NCBI RefSeq assembly: GCF_933775445.1
Contig: NC_065876.1
Coordinates: forward strand, 6,572,001-6,636,000
Direction: 5' to 3'
DNA length: 64,000 nucleotides
Origin: Argentina anserina
Lineage: Eukaryota > Streptophyta > Magnoliopsida > Rosales > Rosaceae
Positions 24,967-38,080 of the stretch are shown piece by piece (the stretch's first letter is position 1; every line of letters begins with the position of its first letter). Below the pieces are notes generated by a model that was not told where the DNA came from, made no database searches, and worked only from the letters and a program-made list of their open reading frames with translations. Both the position numbers and the translations under genes were made by a program.

Positions 24967-25150
24967 TACAATTATTATCATTCCTATTTGTGTGTATGTT
25001 CTCTCTATGTTTCACTCTAGTGTCTCTGGAGTAGTTTTAAAGAAAGAAATTGCAACATACCTTTACGATCGAATTTCTATAGAGATAGGTAGGTTTACTC
25101 AATAATTTGTCTATTGGAGTGGCAGCGGTAGGGATATGTAATATTCTATA

Positions 25151-25845
25151 GGTAATTCTAGTTACACCTCCTAAATTGCTATTTAGACCTCTCACTAATT
25201 TTTTTACAAACAAATTTTCAATTCCACCATCTTTCAATATTCTAGTGGTATACCCGTACTAAATCTCTCTCAAACTCTTTCATTATTTCATATCATTTGT
25301 TCAACCCACCCAGTTTTATAAATTCTTCTAATAATTTTCCCAATAGGGATAAACGTACCATGAATAGGTTTCTTTCCATTTAGTAGAAAGCTATAGATTT
25401 GATTATAGATACACACTTTATTCTTGTTCAGCTCTTCAACCCAAGACTGTAACAAATACTGATTTCTAATACCAGTAGTTCTTGTTGTTCTTGTTAATGA
25501 TTCAATTGCTACGTACTTAGCAACTCAAATATATAGCTAGGCTTATTATATGAAGGCTTAGCAACTTTGAGGATACTATAAATAGAAATGAGGAAGCTAG
25601 GGGTTAATTAGTTTCTTGGGCTTGTAGGACTTTCATATCTTAGACGATGTATTCACAACCAGCTAGAAGATGTGTACGGTGAGAAAATGAGAACCTAGAA
25701 CATGGGGAGAATATGATGGGAATATGAATTCGTTATATTTTTATTAATTTTTCCTTATTTGTGAAAGGGCAAGTTTGGAACTAAATTTTTACTAAAATTA
25801 AGAGATGTATGAATAGTAAATTGAGAGGTGCAACTAGAATTCCCC
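25151..25845. mobile_element. non-autonomous TIR element, about 695 bp
   Basis: Inverted repeats of about 70 bp: the left arm starts GGTAATTCTAGTTACACCTC and the right arm, reverse-complemented, starts GGGGAATTCTAGTTGCACC. No clean target duplication was found and no coding sequence is inside. Its right end coincides with the start of the tandem duplication that follows. Confidence 0.6.
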
Positions 25846-27419
25846 AACAAAAATTCTTTTGTCGATCTATAACTTATCAAAATTTTCTTTCAAATTATAC
25901 CAACTTGATATAATTAAGTGATGTGAGCTAAACTAGAAAAATAATAAAAGCTCAGACAATTTTTGTTGGATGAATATTTCGTCACAAATGATTGTTTTCT
26001 CTATGCAATCATTTATTTCGTTATTTTCCAGATGAAGGTTGTTGTCAGAAAACGTAAGCTACAAAAGAAGCTACAAAAGATTCGTCATGAAAATGTTCTT
26101 AATCTACCATTATTTTATGAGCCAAAAGATCTAGAAAATAAGGTAAAAGAAAAGAATTGATACAAACAACAGTACAATTACTTAATGAGAAACTTTGGCT
26201 AAACTACTTAATGTACAACTACTCACCGTAAAATAAGGTAAAGATTGTTCCCTAAACTCATTTTCTTATTAGTATGCGAAACAAATTCATCGATCGAGGA
26301 TTTTTTTTTTTGAATTTGAATTCATTTATAGATTAATGTTTGATTTTATGAAACTAATTGTATGGTAATAGATGGGAATAAGACTTCTGTTAAAAAAAAA
26401 TACTTGACCTTCTCAGCATGAACCATACCATGTATGGTGGCTCAACATAACTCGCCCGGTCACTCATTGGAAAAATATGAACTTTGAATTATTTATCAAG
26501 TCACATAAAAAAACAAAAAGATTAACTCTCATAATCTTGAACATGACTTAATTTACAAAGGTGTTAACCATTCCAATTGATTTTAGATTATTTTCTTTGT
26601 ATGCATGTGAACATGTTTATATTATGCAAACATGTTATTTTCTTCATATATGCCAAGTATCGTTTGGTCTAGAGGCATTGTCTCCTTTTTTTTTTGTTGA
26701 AAGCTTGTAATGGGATTTTGTGAGTTCAACTACTAGATAAAAAATAAACCAAACCTAACTCGAATTAATACACAATTATCATTAACCTGATTAAAAAAAC
26801 CAACATTGGGGTGACTCGGTTGAATTAACAGCATTGGAGCTCACATGCAAGGATTTTTCACCATCAAATCCAGTAATGCCCATAACAAACTTAATAGATT
26901 GAGATGACATCCTTCGAATAAAGTTTCTAATATACTGGCTCACAAACTTTTCAATTTTCTAATGATTTTATCTTTTTACATATAGATGAAATGAATAGGT
27001 GATGAAGTTTCATAAACTGCCTATCTGAAACTTTGCAAGTACTAAATATCAATTCTTTAGCCTTTTTAATTAAGTGACTAGGTTATCTAATTTGGAATCT
27101 CTAATTATAGGAGACGTAGAACAGCCTTGAGCCATAGATTGATGAATGCTCACAACAAAAGATAACAAGCTATATATATATATATATAATTTTAGATAGA
27201 TGCTGACAACAAAATGTTAGAAAAATGCATGAACTTATCAAGGCATAGATTCTCAGAAAACTTATCAAAGCATAGATTCTCAGAAAGTCTTGTGTCTGAT
27301 ATCGAAGAAAGAAGAAACTCTATCAGGTATATATGGTTGAATGTCCATCAACGCCTAACATTAACAACTTATCTTCCTCAATGTACCTTGTTGGTCCAGA
27401 CAGCTTGATATTTTAGCTT

Positions 27420-27421
<2 letters not shown>

Positions 27422-27454
<33 letters not shown>
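27422..27454. repeat. (TA)n microsatellite
   Basis: Uninterrupted TA units at the junction of the two copies of the segmental duplication. Confidence 0.95.
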
Positions 27455-27458
<4 letters not shown>

Positions 27459-28800
27459 CTATACACATTATATAATATTCTATCAAACATGTGATGAATA
27501 TATTCTTTTTTACCCCGTGGGTTTGATTAAACAAAAATTCTTTTGTTGATCTATAACTTATCAAAATTTTCTTTTAAATAATTTCAACGTGATATAACTA
27601 AGTGATGTGAGCTAAACTAGAAAAATAATAAAAGCTCAGACAATCTTTGTTGATTGAATATTTCATCACAAATTAGTGTTTCCTCTGTGCAATTATTTAT
27701 TTTGTTATTTTTACGATGAAGTATTGTTAGAAACGTAAGCTACAGAAAGAGCTACGAAACATTCGTAATGAGAATGTTCTTAATCTTTCATTATTTTATG
27801 AGTTGAAAGGTCTTAAAAATAAGGTAAAGAAAAGAATTGATACGTATAATAGTACAACTACTCATTGTAGAAACTTAGGCTAAACTACTCATTGTAAAAT
27901 AAGATAAAGACTGTTCCTAAAACTTATTTTCTTATTAGTATGTGAAACAAATTCGTCGAGGAAGACATTTTTTTAATTTGAATTCATCTATCGATTAATG
28001 TTTTATTTTATGAATTAAAAATATTGTCAATTAATTGTATGGTAATATATGAGAATGAGACTTCTGTAAAGAAATATATATACTTCTCTCTAAAGTTTCT
28101 TTTTTCCTTTAAAAGCTTTCTTGTATCCAATATTCTATTATGCACTGTGCACTATGCATATTTTTATGTGACTTGACAAATAATTTGAAGTTCATATTTT
28201 TCCAATGGGAGACTAGGCAAGTTATATTGAGCCATTGTATATGGTATGGTTTTTGCTGAGAATGTCAAAGAAAAAAACAAAAAGATTTAACTCCCATAAT
28301 CTTGAGCATGACCAAATTTACAACGGTGTTAGCCACTCCAATTGACTTTAAAATATTTTTTTGTATTCATGTTTGTATTGTGCAAACATGTTATTTTCTT
28401 CGTATGCGCCAAATATCATTTAGTCTAGTAGTATGTTCTCTTTTTACTAAGTAAGATCTTGTGAGTTCGATTACCAGAATCATTGACTCAAATTAATACG
28501 CAATTGTTGTTTACATGATAAGAAAACCAAATATGTGGGTGACCCGCTCGAATTAATACACCATTGGAGCTCACATACAAGGATGTTTCACCATCAAATC
28601 CAGTAATACCTTAAACGGAATCAATGAATTGAGATGACATCTTTCAAATAAAGTTTCTAATATACTGGCTCACAAACTTATCAATTGCAAAATGATCTTA
28701 TCTTTTCACATATATATGCAATGAATAGGTGATGAAGTTTCATAAACTGCCTATTTGAAATCTGAAAGTACTAAAAATCAATTCTTTAGCCTTTTAATTA

Positions 28801-29723
28801 TGCAGGAAGGTGGGTCTCCACAACTCTTCGGAGACTCCTCCGCCCTCCCTTACCTTGGTTCTCAAAAATGACGGTCTTTCTCAAATGGAGTTGATCATCT
28901 AACTCCACTTTATCTTTTTGCGTGCAGGCTATTTCTTCTTCCTCTCTCTGTGTGTGATTGAGATTTGAGTAGCTGCACTTTCTATTGTATCTGTTTATAT
29001 TCCAGCTCGTGTTGGTCTTTGTGCTTTCCGCCCCTTTCAATGAAACATTAGGGAGTGTATTTGGTGTTTCAGCAGTGTGTAGGCACCAGCAGCACGTGCT
29101 GAGACACGTGACCCTTTAACATGCCTTCGTTAGTCTCTGTTTAGGCTTTACATGACTCCAACTATCTCCAAAAAATTCATTTACCAATGCTTTCTGCCAT
29201 TGCTTTCTCAGCCCAAATATTTGCATTGTACAACCAGATGATTGGTGAGAGTGTGAGACCCAAGAACCCTATAACCACCACGACCACAACTGCACATTGG
29301 ATTGGAGAACCAATTTTATATCCTCCCTAAGATTCTACAATGGATCAGGAACTCAAGAAGAAATGAAAAATATTGATTGATCAAACAGATTTATATTCAC
29401 TTATAGACAGATCTCGCGCCACCCACTCACTCCTCTCAGGTGACCACCGTCTGCACTAATTTCCAGCCAACCACCCTTGCCGAACTTCGACAAAGCCATT
29501 ATGAATCTGGGTTTTTTTTATACAACACCATGAATATGGGTTGTGGGTATTGACTGTTGAAGAAGGAAACCGATGGGTTCCAATAAAAAAAGAATCTGAT
29601 GGCTAGTATTTATCTACATATTTTATAGGTTGAGATTGTCTCGAAACTAGTAAAATCTTCACCAGTGGCTGCACACCGTGGTGCATACAATCTGTTTCTG
29701 AAACATTATTATTAACCAAAAAG
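28801..29723. mobile_element. 0.92-kb insertion in copy 2 of the duplication
   Basis: Comparison with copy 1 shows that everything between CTTTTAATTA and AATTAAGCAACTAGG is extra in copy 2. AATTA on both sides may be a 5-bp target duplication. The inserted DNA starts TGCAGGAAGG, ends CCAAAAAG, is less AT-rich than its host, and has no TG...CA ends, long inverted repeats or recognisable protein. The type of element is unknown. Confidence 0.6.
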
Positions 29724-30009
29724 AATTAAGCAACTAGGTTATTCGATTCGGGATTCCCAATTGTAATAGACGTATAATAGCCTTGAGCCACATATCGATA
29801 AAAATAGATGTTGACAACAAAATTTCAAAAAAACCGTAGAAACTTATTAAGGCACATAAACTCAGAAAAGTTTTGTGTCTAATATTGAATAAATTCTACC
29901 AGGTATATATGGTCGAATGTCCATCAACACCCAACATTAACAACTTATCTTCCTGAATGCACATGGCTGGTCCAGGCATGGCAACTTGATATTTTTGCTT
30001 TGTTTATAT

Positions 30010-31819
30010 TGATAGAGCATTAATTAAAACGTCTATAATAAATCCTGTAAATTTCATTGTTAGTATAGAATAAGCGGTGATCGTTCGGTCCGGGGAATTG
30101 AAAGGAACTTTAAACTTTTAGTGTTAACAAATAATTGGGGGTTTGAGATTGATTATTAACTGCTAACATAAAACCTAAATTACTATTTACATGATTGACT
30201 TCTCTTTAACAAACTTAAACCAAATTTACAATTACACTACATAATTACAAGTTCGAATCTATCATGCATTCTAATTTGACCAATTAGATACTTTTTAGAC
30301 ACCAATACAATTAGAGCCTTATGGGATCATCTAATCATGCAAGATTTCAATTAACATTTAGATTGACTTAGGGCCTAATCTAAATTTGCATGCAATCGAA
30401 TTCAATAACACTTAAGAGTAGAAATCAAATAAGATTACATTTAAGCACCAAATCTTTGTTGGAGACATGTTTCATGTATGGCGTCACCCATCATGGTTTC
30501 ACATGTAAATTTCCAGAATTTTTACCACTTTTAATCAACACAAACCGAACCTACTTAGGACATGATTCGATTTGTGTCAATATGGTTGATGAATCTAGCA
30601 CTTAAACACAATGTTAAGGACTGCATCTAAGCACTAAATTCATATGCACATATCTGAAAATTATCTAAAAGTACGAGAAAGATTATTAGAACACAACAAT
30701 AGAATTACAAACTCATTAATTATAGGAAACCATCAATTCGGTAAAGAACCAAAAATCCAATAAAACAATCTGAAAATTTTGATTCTTAATACAAAACAAT
30801 AATCCCACACAAACATCATACTACAATCTTCATAGACAAAGTATTATAGAAAATCAAAAACGAACAAACCCATGAAGAAGAGTTGCGAGAATCACACGTT
30901 GTAGGAACCTTGGAGGTGTGTCTTCAATGGTGATTTCGGTGGAGATGGAACTTGTATATGGGGGAGAATGACTTGTTGTTTTGGTGAATGATGTCTGAGG
31001 TAGTATTTTGGCAAAAGTTTGGCTCTTGAATGCAAATGAGAAGTGATGATTTTTCTTTGTGAACGATGTGTTATTTATATAAGAGTTTTGGCTCCTTAAA
31101 TATTATAGCTTGGACTTTTTCTCCTCAATTTCTTTCACTTATTTTTTGTCATTTGTGGGTGCAATCTCCTTTGATAGATTCCTTCTTTTTCTTCTTTGTA
31201 GGTGTCTCCTTCTTTCTCTTTTTATTCTCTTCCTTTTTCTTTATCTATTTTTCTTTCACTTATTTTTGTCATTGGTGGGTGCAATCTCCTTTGATAAATT
31301 CCTTATTTTTTTCTCCTTTGTAGGTGTCTCATTCTTTTTTTATTTTCCTCCTTTGTTTTGATTTTTTCTCTATTTTTTTTGTTTCATTGTACAATCTGAA
31401 AATAATAAAAGAAAATATAATTCATATAAAAAGATCAAGTAAGTTACTAGAATATGAGAGTAAGATTAGGAAAGTTACGGAATAAATGTTTAAGTTCAAG
31501 TAAATTTTTTCCAAATGGTACGTTTTCTAGTCTAAAAAGGATTTCTAATGCAAGAATGACTCTCAAAATATCATCAATGCGACCAAAACGTAGAAAGATG
31601 AAGACTCCTAATCCAACTAGGTTTCCTAGTCCTACAAGGATTTCTATTCAAACTAGGATTCTAGACCAATTCTGTGTTTTAAACTCATGTAATCACAAAA
31701 ATGCATTCAATACCGCCCAAGACTCTTACTACGACTCAATGACTCAATTGTACAACAATAAGGGCTAAATAAAGTACAAATAGAGGTAAAAACATGTTAA
31801 TAACGTCGCACAAAGTGCT

Positions 31820-31820
<1 letters not shown>
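30010..31820. other. intergenic, probably transposon-derived DNA
   Basis: AT-rich sequence without a supported gene. It contains a 121-bp tandem repeat (31131-31345). Short reading frames at 31066-31361 and 31454-31768 are low-complexity. Confidence 0.4.
31131..31345. repeat. 121-bp pyrimidine-rich tandem repeat, two copies
   Basis: TCTTTCACTTATTTTT(T)GTCA, then GGGTGCAATCTCCTTTGATA and TTTGTAGGTGTCTC, occur once from 31131 and again from 31252. Confidence 0.85.

Positions 31821-31821
<1 letters not shown>

Positions 31822-31860
<39 letters not shown>
31822..31860. repeat. (TA)n microsatellite
   Basis: Uninterrupted TA units. Confidence 0.95.
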
Positions 31861-31864
<4 letters not shown>

Positions 31865-32009
31865 CTACAATTCAATTCACGTTATATATGGCACAGAGAA
31901 TTAAGAAGATAATAAAAAGAAATTTGCATGTGGCCAGTGATCATGACATCAAAGTAGCCTTCATGTCATGACAATTTTAAGGTATATATGGATGAGATCA
32001 AGTCAGAAT

Positions 32010-35000
32010 CACTCTACAACAATGATATCCTTTTCCCAACCGCATATTTCCAATAAAACCTTTTTTTGTCCGTAATAATGGCAATTCAGACCATATACAC
32101 TTTTCTATCGGAAATACAATTTTTGGTCGGATTTTATTTTTGACGAGCTGGCAATTCGTCAGAAATGTGGTCGGAAATAAATAAATACGACCAGGTTTCT
32201 GTTTGGTCATAAAGTTGTCGGAAAAAAGGATAGTTATTTTTGATGATATTTTGTTTGGTCGGAAAATCGTTAGAAAAAAAACATTTCTGATTAGCCTCTA
32301 TTTAGTCAGGTAGTCCCCCTGAAAAACTACGTAGTTAAGCTTCTGATTTAGAGGAACTTTAGGTATTTTGTTTCATAAATTGTTACACCTCCTACCTATT
32401 TTATTGCAAGTTAGTTTGCTTTGAAAAATTTTAACTTGTTATTTTTTTGTTAGCTTACTTTCAGGAGTTCATGAGAAATCGTTACTGAGAAATTTTAGAC
32501 AGTCAGTACTACCTTATACGACACTCATTCGTAATCTTACAAGTAATAAAAATAAAAAGATGTCGCATCGGTATTAATTAAGCAAACAACCTTTATCGAC
32601 TCTAAGACTATAATACCCATCCCGATAAATTTCAGACACCAAACATAATTAAATACCATAAAGGACTAAATAGTCAAACTATTGGGATATAGCTTTCAAA
32701 TCTCCTATTCAGTCAGGAGACTAATTAAGCTAACAAAAAAAACTTCCTCCCAATTCATCCCGCCATAAATTCCTGAAGATTTAAATCCCTTCAAAACATC
32801 TTCTCGTGTCCTTTCCTAAATCGTGTGTTTAATTGTGTTGGTTACACTATCATGGAGCAAATCAGAAAAAACTTCCTTCGGTCATGGCTACCCATGAAAT
32901 CTCAAAGTACGAGCGGCGGATGAATGAGAATGTTCGCCGTAATAACGAGTTGCTGGCTTCTTTGCACATCCCACCCATCGGTCTCCAACCCGCTGCCCCA
33001 TCTAAATGTCTACGGTTAAATATGTTTTCCAATTTAATGTTTTTTTACAGTTGTTCATCAATCCTTCTTGATTCATGTAATTTTGGTTTTCATGGGTTTT
33101 TCAATTCCACGTATGGTCGAAGCTAATCGAGACACTACAGGTTTGAATTTGGAATTTGGGATTTTGTATGGGTTATTTGAATGACATCATATTGGTTTCA
33201 CCTGTGAATTGTTTTTGATGATTGCCCGACTTTAATTTATTGTTCTATTGTAATCGTTGTGAATTCTTGATATATTTGAGGATAAACAAACTGGGTCTTG
33301 TTCGATTTTGGTTTATTTTTTGTTTCAATTTTCAATGATCTTGATATGGGATTATGGTCATGTTGCAGCCTTTTAGTTGGTACTCGGTACAGTCAGTGAC
33401 CATTTTAGGTGTGAGAATAGTTAATCAGAAGAAAAGAGAATAAACTTATCCAATAAAAACCCTATCTCAATATTTGGTTGGTTCTCCACCTCTGAGGCAC
33501 CATGCTTTGGCTTTTGCCTTCAAAAACTCAATCGAAAGTGCTAAAACAGTGCAACCCCCCAGAAACACCTCAACTGTCCCCATTTTTTGGACCTTTGATT
33601 TCCTTTTCCTGTGTAAACGTGCTCTTTAGCACAATAGCACTGATCCTTTAAAGAGGAAAACACTGCATGCGGGAATATAAAATCGATGGGTCTCTTTCTA
33701 CACCCTTCAGAATGCGTGTGTTGTAATGTTTAACCAGTCTGAATAAAGCTCTATATATTTTGCGACAGTAAGTGTGTATGTATGTAGAAGTATATGTGTG
33801 TTGTTCTATGTATTGTGTTCTGTGAGTCAGTTCATGTGTATCTGATAAGCTGCCAATGCTAGTGTCTTAGATTCCAATGAAGCGGTGTCAGCTTCTTTGT
33901 TTACTTGTTCTTTGAAGATTGCAGTATAGTTAGAGCATAGCTATACATACTTGAATTATTTCTTTCCATTTGTAAGGCAGAGAAGTATATCACCTGCATG
34001 ATAAGACTGCCTGTATGACTTTCATAGAGGAAGCTGTAGTGAAGTTTCCTAGCTAGGTCCAACTGGTAGTGGTTAGTGTGATATCTAGTTCGAGATTGAG
34101 TCTTTGGAGTTTAGCATTGTTTGTTTACCCCCAGTAGGTAGTTTCTGAATTGGAGTTTTGTTTTCCCACACCTGGCTTTGGTAGACTTCAACAGGAAGTT
34201 GAATCGTGACAAGCTAACGTTAGTGCATACAACGGGTTTAGTCCGATGGCTAAGTACGTATATGAGGAGGTACATGAACTGAAATTCTCCATGTACTGAA
34301 ACATAACAACAGTATGATATATCTACATAACTTCACTTAGAGCTGATAAGTAAGTAATGAAGATGTTCAACTATCAGGAGCAGGTGTGTTTAGTTATGAG
34401 AAAAATGGAATCCAATAATGGAACAATATAACTGGAAATTGGTTCTTATAGGTGCTACAAATTAATCTGAAAACTGATTATGTACCTGAACTTTGAAATT
34501 GCATAACTAATTGAAAACAAATCCTTTTATTGTGATTCCAACTGTTACCTGATCCTTTAGATGTCCTCTACGATTGTTATGAAGATGCTATCTTGTCTTA
34601 CTCAGCCTAACTATTTCGTTTATAGCAAAAACCTTTAATGTACAAAAACCTATCAGAAAAGTCTAGAACTGGTGTTCAAATTTGAAAATTCATAAGTAAT
34701 TGTAGATAGATCCCTCTCCTGTAATTTCAGTTCTCAGATGTTGTTTAAGATGTCATCTATGATTTACATGAAGTAGCCAACATGAAATAACTAGCCAATG
34801 ACTTCCGTATTAAGCCAAAGATTTTATTGACCAGAAACTTAGTAAAATGATTATCTGATTTCAGACTTATGTTCTTAAGTTCCAAAGTTTGTCCAAAGTT
34901 CTGACTTGTTTTACTATGATATGATCATGGTGATTAAGTTTTCTACATACCTAGTTGGCTTCTAAAGTTGAAGATAGGAGTACATGGTGGATATGTAGCC

Positions 35001-36160
35001 ATTTTTGATTGAAACTTTGAATTGTAAAACTTTGAAAATTAGTTTAGATCTACTATGCTATCCTATAATCCTATTACAGAATATATATAATATGATAAGA
35101 ATGTTAAGATGAAGAACATATCGACAAGGCTTGAGGTGCGTGTTGTTGTTTAGAAGCATAACCATATTATCTTCTCTTAACAGGCACAAACTTCTACTTA
35201 GTTTTTCTTTGTCGTTTTATGGTCGCTTTGTAATATAAGAAGTCCTCTTTAATCTCTTTTGGGGTCATGAACGTCACAACAGCCTTTTTGTCAATTACAT
35301 TTACAATTCCAGCATTTCCTACTTCTGGTCTTTACTCTCAAGCTTTTCATTATGCAGATTACAATGTTATTGAACTAGAATCCTATTTAATTCTCGTTCG
35401 TGTGTCTTCTGTTATCATGGGTTAAATAAACTTAAAGAAATGTTGCTATGAATTTTGTACTTATTATCATGGGTTTGTGTTTCAGGGTTCTTCTTCAAGT
35501 TCACCTCCAAATGACATAATCATTTCACCTACTCATGGAGATTCTGAAGAGGAACATGCACCTTGTTTAGGAGTCGGTAGTTGTCGGACACTTTATCTAT
35601 CTACTTATCACCTTTATAGTTATCTATAAATATCTATGAGGCAATATAGCCTCTAAGTGACTAAACTCTTTGTTCTTTTTTTCTCATATCTCTTCACTAT
35701 TTCTACTATTATGGATGTTAAGGATGATGTTATGTATTATTTGTACTAGTAAGGATGTTATGGATAATTTGAATGAATGAAATTTCGTTTGTCTAAATTT
35801 TCACTGTGCATTTATTATCTTCTTTATTTTGTTTGAAATATATTTATTTTAATATAATAATTAAAATTAATTGTAATTGAAAATAAGAAATCCATACGAT
35901 TAATAAAATTCTGACAATATCGGTCGATAAAACTGTGGTCAGAATAATTAGTGGAAAAAAGACCGACGGAACACAGGGTCAAAACTAAACTAAATGGTCA
36001 GAAATAAATATTCCAACAATGGTATGGTCGGAAATACTTTGTCGGAAATGATATTCCCGACCATTTTCCGACGAGAGTTTTTTTTTGTTAAAAAAGAGTA
36101 TTAATGACCAAAAGAAGGTTTTTTCGACCATTTCCAGGGTCGGAAATCATGTTTTGTGTG
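32010..36160. mobile_element. CACTA-like (En/Spm-type) element, degenerate
   Basis: The two ends are about 4.15 kb apart. The left begins CACTCTACAACAATGATATCC; the right, reverse-complemented, begins CACACAAAACATGATTTCC. Both subterminal regions (32040-32300 and 35900-36140) are packed with short motifs of the TTGGTCGGAAAT / ATTTCCGACCA kind in both orientations, as in CACTA subterminal repeats. No matching 3-bp target duplication and no transposase are visible. The interior holds a candidate small gene (about 32884-35640). Confidence 0.55.
32884..35640 (+). CDS. hypothetical small protein inside the CACTA-like element
   Basis: The first exon-like frame (32884 to about 33014) starts MATHEISKYERRMNENVRRN and continues NELLASLHIPPIG, then meets a GT donor. 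The pattern YExxRxxxxxxNxxxLxSLxIP recalls N-termini of plant transposon-associated proteins, from memory of the family. A second exon-like frame after TTTCAG at 35486 reads GSSSSSPPNDIIISP then an acidic stretch. The simplest junction between the two gives an early stop, so either an exon is missing or the copy is dead. The start ATG, donor and acceptor are seen; the gene model is not secure. Confidence 0.3.
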
Positions 36161-36840
36161 GTATTCAGTTGGAATTAGAGTGTGTATGTGTATGCAATTA
36201 CAAACTAATTATAAGAGTACCATCACAGCCTTAATGAGTAATATGCAAGACCCATAATATGGTATTAGTTAGCTTAAAGTAGCAAAGAAACTCGATCACT
36301 AGCTTCTGGTTTTCTGATCGATCATGTCTCAAGGGTGAGGTACAAAGGTGGGAAAGTATCCTATACACCTCTCGCATGCTTGGTTCAAACTTCGAAGGAG
36401 CTCGTTTGAAACATATGCATCACTGTCTTACATATAACCAAGAACCGCCCTGACATACTTGAGCGAGGCGATAGTTTAATTATACGAAGATTACAAAAGA
36501 CAGAGTTCCATCAGAAAAAAAAAGATGGCAACATTTGCCCTTTCAGATTGCGGCCGTTGTCGGTCAACATAACAATAATGCACACTGGCAGAGAGCTGAA
36601 TACTCTTGAATGATGAGCAGCGCAGCCGTAAGGAGGCGACATGCCGCATCTTTATTTGGTCCGATTACCACCACATGATCGACCACTTTACTTTGAACAA
36701 CGGCGAACTGGAGTTGCACGATTGCGATCACTTGATAGAATTGAAGTAACATAATGCAATGATATATAGTATGCCAACATCAGTTTTGCTCATGTATGAC
36801 TGTCCGTGGGCAGTGTCTTGATATGAAACTCAATGGTATC
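36161..36840. other. intergenic stretch, no supported gene
   Basis: A 62-codon minus-strand frame at 36752-36564 lies in a locally less AT-rich patch but has no recognisable motif. Nothing else is seen. Confidence 0.4.
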
Positions 36841-36863
36841 TTTTATATATATATATATATATA

Positions 36864-37253
36864 GTTCCTATCCAGAGTGAACTTCACTCTGAAGTTTCAA
36901 TTTTAACACATTTTTTTGTTAAATTTTTTCACCATAAGTGATTCAATATTTAGGTATGTTATTCAAGATAATCTCTATAAAGTTTCATCTAATTCGACAA
37001 TGGTTTGAGGTTTTAAATTGAGATTTACACGAACGGTTCAATTGAACAATTTTAATTCATTCATCGATTTAATCTAATTTTAATACCTTAACAATGTCCA
37101 AAATTAGATGAAATTTTGTAGAGATGATCTTGAATAACATACCTAAATATTGAATTTCTTATAGTGAAAAAATTTAACCGAAAATTGTGTCAAAATTGGA
37201 ACTTCACTCTTTAATTTCAGAGTGAAACTTCACTCTGGGTAGAAACTGGAACT
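36864..37253. mobile_element. foldback element A, bordered by a TA tract
   Basis: Two arms of about 170 bp are inverted copies: CAGAGTGAA(A)CTTCACTCTG at both outer ends and TATTTAGGTATGTTATTCAAG further in. The left border is the TA run ending at 36863. No coding sequence. Confidence 0.75.
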
Positions 37254-37257
37254 TCAC

Positions 37258-37630
37258 CCTTCTTGGCTGCGGATTTCCATTTTTTTCGATCAAATTTCAT
37301 CATCTCCACCGTCTATTATTTAGATAATATTGTGTAAATCATGTTTGCAAAATTTCAGCCAATTTGGTAATCGTTAAGGCTCTCAAAATTGCGTTTTTCT
37401 GTTAAACATATGAACGGTTCATGTTTGACAGAATTCAGTCCGTTCATTTTTCTTTTTCGATTTTAACGGTCTTATCGATCACCAAATTAGCTAAAATTTT
37501 GCAGAGATGATCTACACAATATTACCTAGATACTAAACGGTGGAGATGAGGAAATTCGATTGAAAAGTGGTGAAAAAATAGAAATCCGCACTAAAACCAT
37601 TGGTGCAGATCTCCGTAGCTGAGAAAAATC
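37258..37630. mobile_element. foldback element B
   Basis: Inverted arms share GCGGATTTC at the ends and ATCTCCACCGT, AATATTGTGTA and GCAAAATTTCAGC internally. A TA-rich tract (37632-37655) lies to the right. The central part has an ATGAACGGTTCATG palindrome like its neighbours. Confidence 0.75.
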
Positions 37631-37653
37631 CTATATATGTATATATATATATA

Positions 37654-38042
37654 GGGCCGTTCTAGTGAGAGATACTTTTTTTTATTTAAAAAAGGGATAG
37701 GTCACTACCAATTTTTCGATTACATTTCAACATCTCCATTGTTCAACTTTTAGGGTCTGATGTGTAGATCACCTCTGTAAAATTTCAGCAAAGTTTGAGA
37801 CTTTTAAGGCATTCAAAATTGAGATTTAAATTTAAAAGCATGAACGGTTCAGGTTTAACTCGTCCATTGCTTTCACCAAGTTTGATATCTTGACGATCAC
37901 CATTTTGGTTGAAATTTTACAGAGATGATCTACACATTAGACCCTAAAAGTTGAATGGTGTAGATGTAGAAATATAATCAAAAAGTTGGTTAATGAGCTA
38001 TCATTTTTTTAAACAAAAAAAAAGATCATTTAGCGGAATGAC
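37654..38042. mobile_element. foldback element C, bordered by TA tracts
   Basis: Inverted arms share AACATCTCCA/ACATCTACACC, CAACTTTTAGGGTCT and GTGTAGATCA. TA tracts border it on the left (to 37653) and right (38046-38079). No coding sequence. Confidence 0.75.

Positions 38043-38045
<3 letters not shown>

Positions 38046-38079
<34 letters not shown>
38046..38079. repeat. (TA)n microsatellite
   Basis: Uninterrupted TA units at the right border of foldback element C. Confidence 0.95.

Positions 38080-38080
<1 letters not shown>

Larger units (their letters stand above)
25847..30010. repeat. segmental tandem duplication (unit about 1.6 kb)
   Basis: Copy 1 (about 25847-27415) and copy 2 (27531 to about 30005) align from ACAAAAATTCTTTTG through to the block TTGATATTTT...GCTTTGT. 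Copy 2 is split by a foreign 0.92-kb segment at 28801-29723. In both copies the block around 26402-26515 / 28155-28268 is present but in opposite orientation. The (TA)n run at 27422-27454 separates the copies. No conserved open frame spans both copies, so this is probably non-coding. Confidence 0.8.
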
